From NCBI GenBank assembly GCA_903928285.1, contig CAIYQH010000005.1, positions 1-5,446 of the forward strand: a DNA stretch of 5,446 nt. The letters run 5' to 3'. This stretch comes from an uncultured Bacteroidales bacterium (GTDB taxonomy: Bacteria; Bacteroidota; Bacteroidia; Bacteroidales; FEN-979). A program made the translations under genes and the position numbers. The notes under the pieces are model-generated. The model worked only from the letters and a program-made list of their open reading frames with translations. It was not told the origin of the DNA and ran no database searches. This document shows positions 1-5,446 of this stretch, one piece after another (position 1 is the stretch's first letter; every line of letters starts with the position of its first letter).

Positions 1-158
1 CGACCCGCAGGGACAAGAGAAGAACGCATGACAAAGCAGTTGCCCGTACCACCATCGTATGTTCAAATTGCGGATCACCGGTTTTATACCACCGCGTTTG
101 CAACGAATGCGGTTATTATCGTGGGAAACAAGCAGTAGTGAAGGCTTCCGCGGAATAG
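1..158 (+). CDS. rpmF: 50S ribosomal protein L32, 3' part
   Basis: This is the C-terminal part of the large-subunit ribosomal protein L32; the start lies before the window. The frame gives 51 residues from base 3 to the TAG at 156-158, beginning TRRDKRRTHDKAV, the basic arginine-rich segment typical of L32. Four cysteines at visible residues 20, 23, 33 and 36 form two CxxC pairs (CSNC and CNEC), so this is the zinc-binding (C+) form rather than the cysteine-free form. L32 is usually about 55-65 residues, so roughly ten N-terminal residues are missing. It lies 23 bases before plsX on the same strand, the widely conserved rpmF-plsX-fabH order, and is probably cotranscribed with it because no terminator or TAnnTTTG box lies between them. 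Identification is firm from sequence and context. Confidence 0.95.
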   Translation, partial: TRRDKRRTHDKAVARTTIVCSNCGSPVLYHRVCNECGYYRGKQAVVKASAE

Positions 159-181
159 TGTTTTTACATAATCTGTAGCCA

Positions 182-1132
182 ATGAAAATCGGTCTGGATG
201 TTTTAGGGGGTGATTTTGCTCCAAATGCCACGATACATGGGGCTATTATGGCTCAAAGGGAGTTGCCCGATTCCGATCAGATCGTTTTGATCGGCAATCG
301 TGAAGCTATTTTGTCTTTTCTCAGGGAGGAAAAGGTGGATTCCGGTATTTTCGAAATCGTGAACGCACCCGACATGATCGAGATGGACGAACAGCCGACC
401 AAGGCTTTTTTAAGTAAGCCGAATTCGAGCATCTCCGTTGGTTTCAGGCTGCTTAAAAACAATGAAATTGATGGATTCTGCAGCGCAGGAAGCACCGGCG
501 CCATTGTCGTCGGATCCATCTCATCGGTCAACCTGGTGCAGGGGATCATACGGCCCAGCTTGCCGGCTTACCTGCCCAAGGAATCGGGAGGGACGACCAT
601 CCTGATTGATGTCGGCACCAACCCCGACCCCAAACCCGATGTGATGTACCAGTTCGGGATCCTGGGCTCGCTCTTTGCCAAACATGTTTTTAATATTGAC
701 CAGCCCCGCGTGGCCCTGCTGAATATCGGCTCCGAGGAAAAAAAAGGCAACCTTACCTCCCAAATCGTCTATCAGATGATGAAGGACTCGAAAGATTTCC
801 TCTTTATCGGGAATATCGAAGGGCGCGATCTCTATACCGATTTTGCCGATGTGGTCGTTTGCGACGGCTTTGTGGGCAATGTCGTGTTAAAACAGGGTGA
901 GGCCTTCTACGATATCCTGAAGAAAAAGAATTTGCTGGACACCTATTTTGAGAAATTTAACTTCGAAAATTACGGTGGCGCTCCTGTTCTCGGTATCAAT
1001 TCCACGGTTATCGTTGGTCACGGCATTTCCAACGATATCGCTATCCATAACATGATTCTCCTTACCAAAGAGGTCTATAATGCCAAACTCTCGGATAAGA
1101 TAAAACAGGCCCTCGAGTCGTTCCCCAAATAA
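182..1132 (+). CDS. plsX: Phosphate acyltransferase PlsX
   Basis: PlsX converts acyl-ACP and phosphate into acyl phosphate, the acyl donor used by PlsY to make lysophosphatidic acid. It is a soluble or peripheral membrane enzyme of phospholipid synthesis. The 316 residues fit the family length (about 310-350). Recognisable family segments in order are the N-terminal IGLDVLGGDFAP (residues 3-14), SAGSTGA (101-107), IDVGTNPD (142-149), NIGSEEKKGN (181-190), GNIEGRDL (210-217), VVCDGFVGNVVLK (225-237), YGGAPVLGI (264-272) and VIVGHG (276-281). The ATG is chosen because MKIGLD matches the family N-terminus exactly and the rpmF stop lies only 23 bases upstream. No Shine-Dalgarno precedes it; the upstream bases are A/T-rich, as is normal in Bacteroidota. 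It sits between rpmF and fabH, most likely on one transcript. No truncation or unusual residue was seen. Confidence 0.97.
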   Translation: MKIGLDVLGGDFAPNATIHGAIMAQRELPDSDQIVLIGNREAILSFLREEKVDSGIFEIVNAPDMIEMDEQPTKAFLSKPNSSISVGFRLLKNNEIDGFCSAGSTGAIVVGSISSVNLVQGIIRPSLPAYLPKESGGTTILIDVGTNPDPKPDVMYQFGILGSLFAKHVFNIDQPRVALLNIGSEEKKGNLTSQIVYQMMKDSKDFLFIGNIEGRDLYTDFADVVVCDGFVGNVVLKQGEAFYDILKKKNLLDTYFEKFNFENYGGAPVLGINSTVIVGHGISNDIAIHNMILLTKEVYNAKLSDKIKQALESFPK

Positions 1133-1167
1133 ACAGTTCAAGTTTCATTAAACCCTACCTCTTTTTC

Positions 1168-2157
1168 ATGTCAAAAATCAGAGCAAAAATTTCGGGAATT
1201 CATGCCTGGGTTCCTCCTTACATCTTAACCAATAAGGAGCTGGAAGCCATGGTGGATACAACCGATGAGTGGATCATGACGAGAACCGGAATCCGCGAAC
1301 GTCATATTCTGAAGGGCGAAGGGTTGGGCACCTCCGATATGGGCGCCGAAGCCGTAAAGGGATTGCTGGAAAAAACAGGTACCGCACCCGAAGAGATCGA
1401 CCTGCTGATCTGCGCTACGGTTACACCTGATATGACCTTCCCCGCCACCGGCAATATCATCAGCGACAAGACAGGCCTCAGGAATGCATTCAGCTTTGAT
1501 GTGAATGCCGCCTGTTCAGGGTTTTTGTTTGCACTCATCACCGCCTCGAAATACGTTGAGACCGGACAATATAAAAAGGTGATCGTTGTCGGCGGCGACA
1601 AGATGTCGGGAATTACCGATTATACCGCGCGTGAAACCTGCGTCCTTTTCGGGGATGCTGCAGGAGCCGTTTTGCTTGAGCCAACCACAGAGGCCTTGGG
1701 AATCATGGATTCAATCGCAGGTACCGATGGTTCAGGCCGGAATTACCTTCACATGAAGGCCGGTGGTTCGCTGAAACCGCCTACCCATGAAACGGTTGAT
1801 GCAAAAGAACACTATATTTACCAGGAGGGTCAGCCTGTATTCAAATTTGCCGTGACCAGGATGGCCGATGTTTCGGCCGAGATCATGGAACGCAACAACC
1901 TGACTGCCGACGATATTTCCTACCTTGTTCCCCACCAGGCAAACCTGCGAATTATCGACGCCACTGCCCGCCGCATGGGCGTTGGCAAAGACAAGGTCAT
2001 GATCAATATTGAACGTTACGGAAACACCACCGATGCCACCATCCCCCTCTGCCTTTGGGAGTGGGAAGACAAGCTTAAAAAGGGGGATAACATCATCCTC
2101 GCTGCCTTTGGCGGCGGATTCACCTGGGGCAGTATCTGGGTGAAATGGGCCTATTAA
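1168..2157 (+). CDS. fabH: Beta-ketoacyl-ACP synthase III (KAS III)
   Basis: FabH starts type II fatty acid synthesis in the cytoplasm by condensing an acyl-CoA primer (acetyl-CoA or a branched short acyl-CoA) with malonyl-ACP. The 329-residue product has a thiolase fold and the complete catalytic triad: Cys116 in DVNAACSGF, His256 in VPHQANLRI and Asn286 in YGNTTDATIP. The glycine-rich C-terminal segment FGGGFTWGS (314-322) and the early TDEWIMTRTGI segment (32-42) are also family hallmarks. The length is normal for FabH. The ATG gives the expected N-terminus; upstream there is only a C/T-rich stretch and no Shine-Dalgarno. It lies 35 bases after plsX and is followed by a strong terminator, so it is the last gene of this unit. 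Primer preference (acetyl or branched) cannot be read from the sequence with confidence. Some Bacteroidota carry two fabH copies, so this may not be the only one. Confidence 0.97.
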   Translation: MSKIRAKISGIHAWVPPYILTNKELEAMVDTTDEWIMTRTGIRERHILKGEGLGTSDMGAEAVKGLLEKTGTAPEEIDLLICATVTPDMTFPATGNIISDKTGLRNAFSFDVNAACSGFLFALITASKYVETGQYKKVIVVGGDKMSGITDYTARETCVLFGDAAGAVLLEPTTEALGIMDSIAGTDGSGRNYLHMKAGGSLKPPTHETVDAKEHYIYQEGQPVFKFAVTRMADVSAEIMERNNLTADDISYLVPHQANLRIIDATARRMGVGKDKVMINIERYGNTTDATIPLCLWEWEDKLKKGDNIILAAFGGGFTWGSIWVKWAY

Positions 2158-2179
2158 ACCTATTCATGAGCCAATAAAG

Positions 2180-2207
2180 AAACCGGGGGCATCACCTCCG
2201 GTTTTTT
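2180..2207 (+). terminator. Rho-independent terminator after fabH
   Basis: AAACCGGGGG (2180-2189) pairs with CCTCCGGTTT (2195-2204), with a single G-U pair at 2187/2197 and a five-base loop CATCA. A run of six Ts spans 2202-2207. It begins 22 bases after the fabH stop and points rightward, so it ends the rpmF-plsX-fabH transcript. On the other strand the tail after the stem is GGTTTCTTTATT, so it may also act weakly as a back-up for leftward transcripts. Confidence 0.9.
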
Positions 2208-2425
2208 ATTGCTTTGATTTCTGTTTTTTTTGCAGAGACCCGAGGCGGCTGTTCCCGATTCTCCGTCTCCGGTCAGGGTCAAACCGGGTTGACAGGGCAC
2301 TTCGGCGTTAAATCAGGGTAGTTCATATATTTCTTTTCCATAAATGAAATATGGATCAGATCTTTGTTTCCGGTTACCTTCAATTGTACAGTTTTGCCGG
2401 TAAATGTGTTAATAAAGGTGAAACG
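2208..2425. other. Convergent intergenic region, no convincing gene
   Basis: This stretch separates the ends of the converging fabH and nuclease genes. I see no family-like reading frame, RNA gene or repeat array. It holds an eight-T run at 2224-2231 and an imperfect 16-base inverted repeat at 2278-2293. On the minus strand an open frame runs from about 2456 to the TGA at 2279-2281, but it has no recognisable family and overlaps the nuclease terminator. The stretch is best regarded as 3' untranslated or spacer sequence. Confidence 0.6.
2278..2293. repeat. Imperfect inverted repeat (GTCAA/TTGAC)
   Basis: GTCAA at 2278-2282 and TTGAC at 2289-2293 are exact reverse complements. The centre ACCGGG pairs except at one position, giving a near-palindrome of 16 bases. 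A CAGGG lies just before it (overlapping its first G) and another just after its end. It has no T-tract and does not sit in front of a gene, so neither a terminator nor an operator role is supported. It may be chance. Confidence 0.35.
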
Positions 2426-2453
2426 GAAAAACCCTGATACAGCAGGGTTTTTC
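2426..2453 (-). terminator. Terminator hairpin after secreted nuclease gene
   Basis: A perfect 11-bp stem pairs 2426-2436 (GAAAAACCCTG) with 2443-2453 (CAGGGTTTTTC), with a six-base loop. It begins five bases beyond the nuclease stop codon. Read leftward, the distal arm ends GGGTTTTTC, so the T-run lies inside the stem. The hairpin is symmetrical and could stop transcription from either side, but its position points to the minus-strand nuclease gene. The T-run after the stem is short, so some of its role may be transcript stabilisation. Confidence 0.8.
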
Positions 2454-2457
2454 ACAT

Positions 2458-3561
2458 TTATTCCTTGACCAGCTTTGTTTTGTAAACGGCCGATTCGCCT
2501 GTCAGAACGAGTACATAAACGCCTCCTGCCAGCGACCGGATGTTCAGCTCGAGGAGATTCCCCTGCCGGGTGAATCCGGGTGAATAGCAGATACCCGTAA
2601 CAGAAACCACGACAGGATGGAGAGGGCCCGCATCCAGGTCGGCCGGCAGAACGACGGTACAACGGTCGGTTGCCGGGTTCGGGTAGAGGGCCAGTTGCGG
2701 GGAGGCCGAGCCGGGATTACCGGTTCCTGTGGGAGTGCCCCAGATCAGGTAGGCATATTCGGGATGATCGATAAAGGGGTTGCGGTTATGCTGCATGCCA
2801 TATATGGTGTTGTTCCGGTCGATCTCCTTCTGTGAAACAGGGTCAACACTGGCCCAGTGGAGCATCATCTGCAGCGCCCAGGGTTTCAGCTGTGATCCTG
2901 TGGTGGCCGGACTACCGGCCCAGCCCGCATCTTCTGTATAATAACGGGTCGACATGTAGAAATAGCCGCGCGACAGGTCCCCTTTGTAAGCATCGATGGG
3001 TTCAAAAACGGTTGCGGAAAATCCCGGCCAGGTGCAGGGACCCAGTTTGCTGCCGTTCAGTGAGGTCCATGAAGGGGAGGATACGGTGCCGTAAGGATAG
3101 TTGTCGCGCATGCCGTTCACCTTCCCGTCGGTCGGGTAGATGTGGAAAATATCCGAATTCATGGGAGGGGTATCGTTAAACCAGCTTTTCGGCCAGGAAT
3201 GTTCACGGTTGTAGCAATCACCCTCGTTGCTGTAATTGCCGCACTGGTCGGTTCCAAAGGTAAAGGTGTAGGGCGGGTTCCCGTTGGGAGTGCCATCGGG
3301 GATGTCGGAATACATATCCCACACCTTGCCGTTGGGCTTGTCGTCAGTAGTATAAAATGCAGTCCACAAACCGGCGTATGAGATGACGGTATGACCCTTG
3401 ATGATGTTATGCAAGGCGGCCTGCAGGGCAACCCCTGTTTTCCCGTTTGCCGGGTCGTAATAACCGGGCGGGATCTGGGGAAATGCCTGTGCAACCAAAA
3501 GGAGCAGGATAACCGTGAAGGTCCTGCTGAAACTGAAGAAGATGGTATCGGGTTTTTTCAA
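2458..3561 (-). CDS. Secreted endonuclease I family nuclease, T9SS tail
   Basis: The product is an extracellular nuclease of the EndA/Bsn-type endonuclease I family, which cleaves DNA (some members RNA) with a beta-beta-alpha-metal site. Numbering is from the TTG at 3561 (367 residues). Residues 1-29 are a signal peptide: KKP followed by a hydrophobic core VILLLLVAQAF, with cleavage near 26-29. The nuclease domain spans about 32-275 and contains NREHSWPKSWF (118-128; Glu120 and His121 are the likely metal ligand and general base), DIFHIYPTDGKVNGMRDN (137-154; Asn149 a likely metal ligand) and HNRNPFIDHPE (258-268). After a Gly/Thr/Ser linker, YPNPATD (293-299) opens a C-terminal type IX sorting domain ending TKLVKE. 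A GTG at 3600 would add 13 residues, but it lies upstream of a TAnnTTTG box, so TTG is preferred. It follows the nitroreductase gene by 45 bases. Likely job: nucleic acid scavenging or matrix degradation outside the cell. Substrate preference is unknown. Confidence 0.9.
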   Translation of the reverse strand: MKKPDTIFFSFSRTFTVILLLLVAQAFPQIPPGYYDPANGKTGVALQAALHNIIKGHTVISYAGLWTAFYTTDDKPNGKVWDMYSDIPDGTPNGNPPYTFTFGTDQCGNYSNEGDCYNREHSWPKSWFNDTPPMNSDIFHIYPTDGKVNGMRDNYPYGTVSSPSWTSLNGSKLGPCTWPGFSATVFEPIDAYKGDLSRGYFYMSTRYYTEDAGWAGSPATTGSQLKPWALQMMLHWASVDPVSQKEIDRNNTIYGMQHNRNPFIDHPEYAYLIWGTPTGTGNPGSASPQLALYPNPATDRCTVVLPADLDAGPLHPVVVSVTGICYSPGFTRQGNLLELNIRSLAGGVYVLVLTGESAVYKTKLVKE

Positions 3562-3574
3562 GTTCGTTTTTTTG

Positions 3575-3582
3575 CAAAGGTA
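3575..3582 (-). promoter_or_regulatory. Candidate -7 box for the nuclease gene
   Basis: Read on the minus strand this is TACCTTTG, an exact match to the Bacteroidota TAnnTTTG element. It lies after the nitroreductase stop and 13 bases before the TTG proposed as the nuclease start. No TTG is present at the usual 17-23-base distance upstream, so the -33 half is missing and the promoter is only a candidate. Readthrough from the nitroreductase gene is equally possible, because no terminator lies between the two genes. Confidence 0.5.
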
Positions 3583-3606
3583 AGAAAAAGGAGCATACAC
3601 CGGGGA

Positions 3607-4140
3607 TTACCATCTCTCCCAGTGGATCTTGTCGGGCCGGAACTTGTCCCTGGGTTGTTCGATCCCGGTAGGATGCCCAATGGGGATAATGCTGAAAGGC
3701 GTGATGACGGGGGGGAGTTTCAGCACCGCACGGGCATGGTTTTCGCGTTCGGGATAGGGATAAAGCGCCGACCACACAGCTCCCATCTCCATGGCCTCTG
3801 CTGCCAGCAGGATATTCTCCGTTGCCGCTGCCGCATCCTGGTACCACAGGTCAATGGCCCCATCCTGTAGCTCAACGGTTGCATCGCCGCAAACCACGAT
3901 CGCCGCACCTGCTTTGTAGATCATCTTGGTATAGGGTAATCCATCCCCCAGTGTGTTCAGGATGATCCGATCGGTCACCGCAACAAAGGCCAGGGGTTGC
4001 CGGTTCCTGGCGGAAGGCGCCGCCATGCCCGCTTTCAGCAACGCCAGCAGATGGGCTTTGGTCAAGGGTTCGCCGGTAAAGATGCGGACACTTTTCCGGG
4101 ACATTATGTTTTCGAGAATAATGGAGGTTTTGTCGTTCAT
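3607..4140 (-). CDS. Nitroreductase family protein (FMN-dependent)
   Basis: The product is a 177-residue member of the FMN-dependent nitroreductase family, cytoplasmic enzymes that use NAD(P)H to reduce nitroaromatics, quinones or other substrates. RKSVR (15-19) is the arginine-rich FMN-phosphate contact and APSARNRQP (41-49) is the second flavin-binding segment. WYQDAAAATENILLAAEAM (99-117) is the family helix, followed by GAVW (120-123). IIPIGHP (151-157) and the C-terminal DKIHWERW (170-177) match the ending common in Bacteroidota members. The length is normal for the small single-domain subgroup, which acts as a dimer. The frame stays open to a TTG at 4188, but that codon coincides with the -33 part of a promoter and the -7 box lies inside the extension. 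The ATG at 4140 is therefore the start. The natural substrate cannot be deduced. It is divergent from ileS and precedes the nuclease gene. Confidence 0.92.
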   Translation of the reverse strand: MNDKTSIILENIMSRKSVRIFTGEPLTKAHLLALLKAGMAAPSARNRQPLAFVAVTDRIILNTLGDGLPYTKMIYKAGAAIVVCGDATVELQDGAIDLWYQDAAAATENILLAAEAMEMGAVWSALYPYPERENHARAVLKLPPVITPFSIIPIGHPTGIEQPRDKFRPDKIHWERW

Positions 4141-4161
4141 GGCAGTTGGAATTGCGTCGTG

Positions 4162-4188
4162 CAAAGATACTGCGATTTCGCCATTCAA
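4162..4188 (-). promoter_or_regulatory. Bacteroidota-type promoter for nitroreductase gene
   Basis: On the minus strand TTG (4188-4186) is followed after 16 bases by TATCTTTG (4169-4162), an exact TAnnTTTG -7 box. The spacing is one base short of the usual 17-23. The box ends 21 bases before the ATG at 4140, leaving a leader of roughly 15-20 bases. This placement decides the start of the nitroreductase gene. Confidence 0.75.
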
Positions 4189-4212
4189 CTCATTTCTGTC
4201 AACCCTATATCA

Positions 4213-4240
4213 TTGGATTAAAGAAATTTTCGTAATTTTG
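4213..4240 (+). promoter_or_regulatory. Bacteroidota-type promoter for ileS
   Basis: TTG at 4213-4215, a 17-base spacer and TAATTTTG at 4233-4240 match the TTG-N17-23-TAnnTTTG promoter recognised by the housekeeping sigma factor of this phylum. Transcription should begin a few bases after 4240, giving ileS a leader of about 60 bases. Its -33 element is 24 bases from that of the divergent nitroreductase promoter. Confidence 0.8.
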
Positions 4241-4268
4241 CACGCCTTTTTAAGCTATTGGCTGAAGG

Positions 4269-4285
4269 ATGGGGATTTTCCCCGT
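4269..4285 (+). promoter_or_regulatory. Small hairpin in ileS leader
   Basis: GGGGA (4271-4275) pairs with TCCCC (4279-4283) around a three-base loop, extended by a T-G wobble and an A-T pair to 4269/4285. It lies in the predicted ileS leader, 20 bases before the ATG. It has no T-tract and no T-box features, so it is not an attenuator of a known type. A role in translation is only a possibility. Confidence 0.35.
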
Positions 4286-4305
4286 ACGGTGACTGATAAA
4301 CAACC

Positions 4306-5446
4306 ATGAGTGCACGATATCCTGAATACAAAAATCTCGACCTGACCCGGATTGGTGACGAAATCCAATCTTACTGGCAGCAGCATGACACCTTCGAAAA
4401 GAGCCTGAAACCCACCGAAGGCCTTCCTCCTTTTGTGTTTTATGAAGGACCACCTTCCGCCAATGGCATCCCGGGGATCCATCATGTGATGGCCCGCTCC
4501 ATCAAAGACATTTTCTGCCGTTACAAGACCATGAAGGGCTTTTATGTAAGCCGCAAGGCAGGATGGGATACCCATGGCCTTCCCATTGAGATCGGGGTCG
4601 AAAAAAAACTGGGCATCACCAAGGAGGATATCGGTAAATCCATCTCCATCGAGGATTATAACAAAGAATGCCGCACCGAGGTTATGAAATACAAGGACCT
4701 TTGGGACGACCTTACCATCCGCATGGGTTACTGGCTGAACCTCGACGATCCCTACATCACCTACGAAAACAAGTATATTGAAAGTGTCTGGTACCTGCTG
4801 GGCCAGCTCTACCAGAAGGGATTGCTCTATAAGGGATTCACCATCCAGCCCTATTCCCCTGCCGCCGGCACCGGCCTCAGCACCCACGAACTGAACCAGC
4901 CAGGCGCCTATAAAATGGTGAAAGACAATACGGTTGTAGCACAGTTCAAGGTAATCCGCAACGCTCAGTCGGAATTTCTCTTCAGCGACCTTTTCGGCGA
5001 ACTCTATATCCTGGCCTGGACCACCACTCCCTGGACCCTGCCATCCAATACAGGACTGGCCATGGGGAAGGATATTACGTACGTTCTTGTAAAGACCTTC
5101 AACCCCTATACCTTCACCGAACAAACGGTGGTTCTTGCAAAGGAGCTGTTGCACCAGTACTTCCCTGAGAAGAACAGCCTGCTGGAGATGGAAAACTACC
5201 ATGAAGGCGATAAACATATCCCCTACCAGGTGGTTGCCGAATTCAAAGGTTCCGGTTTCGAGGGTATCCGCTTCGAACAGCTGATGTCCTATGCGCAGCC
5301 GGCCGACGGCGATCCGTTTCGCGTGGTCATGGGCGATTTTGTTACCACTGAAGATGGTACCGGCATCGTTCACATCGCCCCGAGTTTCGGGGCCGACGAC
5401 TTCCGCGTCGGGAAACAATATGGGCTGGGTTCTCTTACCCTGGTCA
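4306..5446 (+). CDS. ileS: Isoleucyl-tRNA synthetase, N-terminal part
   Basis: IleS charges tRNA-Ile with isoleucine in the cytoplasm and hydrolyses mischarged valine. From the ATG at 4306 there are 380 complete codons without a stop; full-length enzymes of this type exceed 1,000 residues, so about a third is visible. The class I catalytic start is at residues 46-63: YEGPPSANG is followed by GIHH (57-60) in the place of the canonical HIGH. AGWDTHGLPIE (85-95) and QPYSPAAGTGLSTHELNQPG (181-200) are characteristic of the family. The CP1 editing domain is represented by AWTTTPWTLPSN (237-248) and GTGIVHIAPSFGADDF (351-366) with the paired Asp364-Asp365; the window ends just after this. The overall resemblance is to the eukaryote-like type 2 IleS found across Bacteroidota, a type often little affected by mupirocin. 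There is no Shine-Dalgarno; the start is supported by the family N-terminus and the promoter upstream. Confidence 0.96.
   Translation, partial: MSARYPEYKNLDLTRIGDEIQSYWQQHDTFEKSLKPTEGLPPFVFYEGPPSANGIPGIHHVMARSIKDIFCRYKTMKGFYVSRKAGWDTHGLPIEIGVEKKLGITKEDIGKSISIEDYNKECRTEVMKYKDLWDDLTIRMGYWLNLDDPYITYENKYIESVWYLLGQLYQKGLLYKGFTIQPYSPAAGTGLSTHELNQPGAYKMVKDNTVVAQFKVIRNAQSEFLFSDLFGELYILAWTTTPWTLPSNTGLAMGKDITYVLVKTFNPYTFTEQTVVLAKELLHQYFPEKNSLLEMENYHEGDKHIPYQVVAEFKGSGFEGIRFEQLMSYAQPADGDPFRVVMGDFVTTEDGTGIVHIAPSFGADDFRVGKQYGLGSLTLV

Noticed and set aside
277..1141. Minus-strand open frames across plsX
   Set aside because: They are antisense shadows of plsX with no recognisable protein features.
1136..1167. 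Possible promoter in the plsX-fabH gap (TACCTCTTT)
   Set aside because: It differs from TAnnTTTG at a key T and lacks the final G, and it lies directly against the fabH ATG, leaving no room for a leader.
2617..3870. Several plus-strand open frames of 72-159 codons and minus-strand alternative frames across the nuclease and nitroreductase genes
   Set aside because: They lie in other frames of two genes with strong family motifs, are rich in Arg, Gly and Pro, and show no domain or start signal.
4201..4305. T-box or other known riboswitch upstream of ileS
   Set aside because: The leader is only about 60 bases, with no T-box sequence, specifier stem or terminator hairpin; T-boxes are not typical of Bacteroidota.
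4255..5418. A 387-codon open frame on the minus strand across ileS
   Set aside because: It is antisense to a clearly recognised ileS and its translation has no family motifs; it arises from the codon bias of ileS.
1..5446. CRISPR array, insertion sequence, tRNA or rRNA gene, or defence system
   Set aside because: I saw no spaced direct repeats, transposase motifs, terminal inverted repeats with target duplications, or RNA gene signatures.

Overview
The window looks like a chromosomal segment from a member of the Bacteroidota. Three lines of evidence support this. Intergenic regions carry the phylum's own promoter signature, a TAnnTTTG -7 box, in two cases with a TTG about 16-17 bases upstream. 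None of the five starts has a Shine-Dalgarno sequence. One protein ends in a type IX secretion sorting tail, and the isoleucyl-tRNA synthetase is the eukaryote-like (type 2) form usual in this phylum. Placement below phylum level is not supported by what I can see.

Left block (1-2207, + strand): the 3' end of rpmF (ribosomal protein L32), then plsX and fabH, with gaps of 23 and 35 bases. This is the classic rpmF-plsX-fabH cluster that links ribosome synthesis with the start of fatty acid and phospholipid synthesis. A strong hairpin plus T-tract terminator closes it at 2180-2207.

Middle block (2426-4188, - strand): a nitroreductase-family flavoprotein gene, followed by a gene for a secreted endonuclease I-family nuclease with a C-terminal type IX sorting domain. 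A perfect 11-bp hairpin five bases past the nuclease stop is its likely terminator. The two converging units are separated by about 220 bases with no convincing gene.

Right block (4213-5446, + strand): ileS, divergent from the nitroreductase gene. It runs off the window inside its editing domain. The 165-base divergent region (4141-4305) holds two back-to-back Bacteroidota-type promoters. These promoters show that the longest-frame starts of both minus-strand genes are too far upstream: the nitroreductase should start at 4140 and the nuclease probably at a TTG at 3561.

Most of this is housekeeping sequence. I found no convincing undescribed system. The most useful observations are the start-site corrections, the promoter architecture, the secreted nuclease and the variant HIGH motif in IleS.
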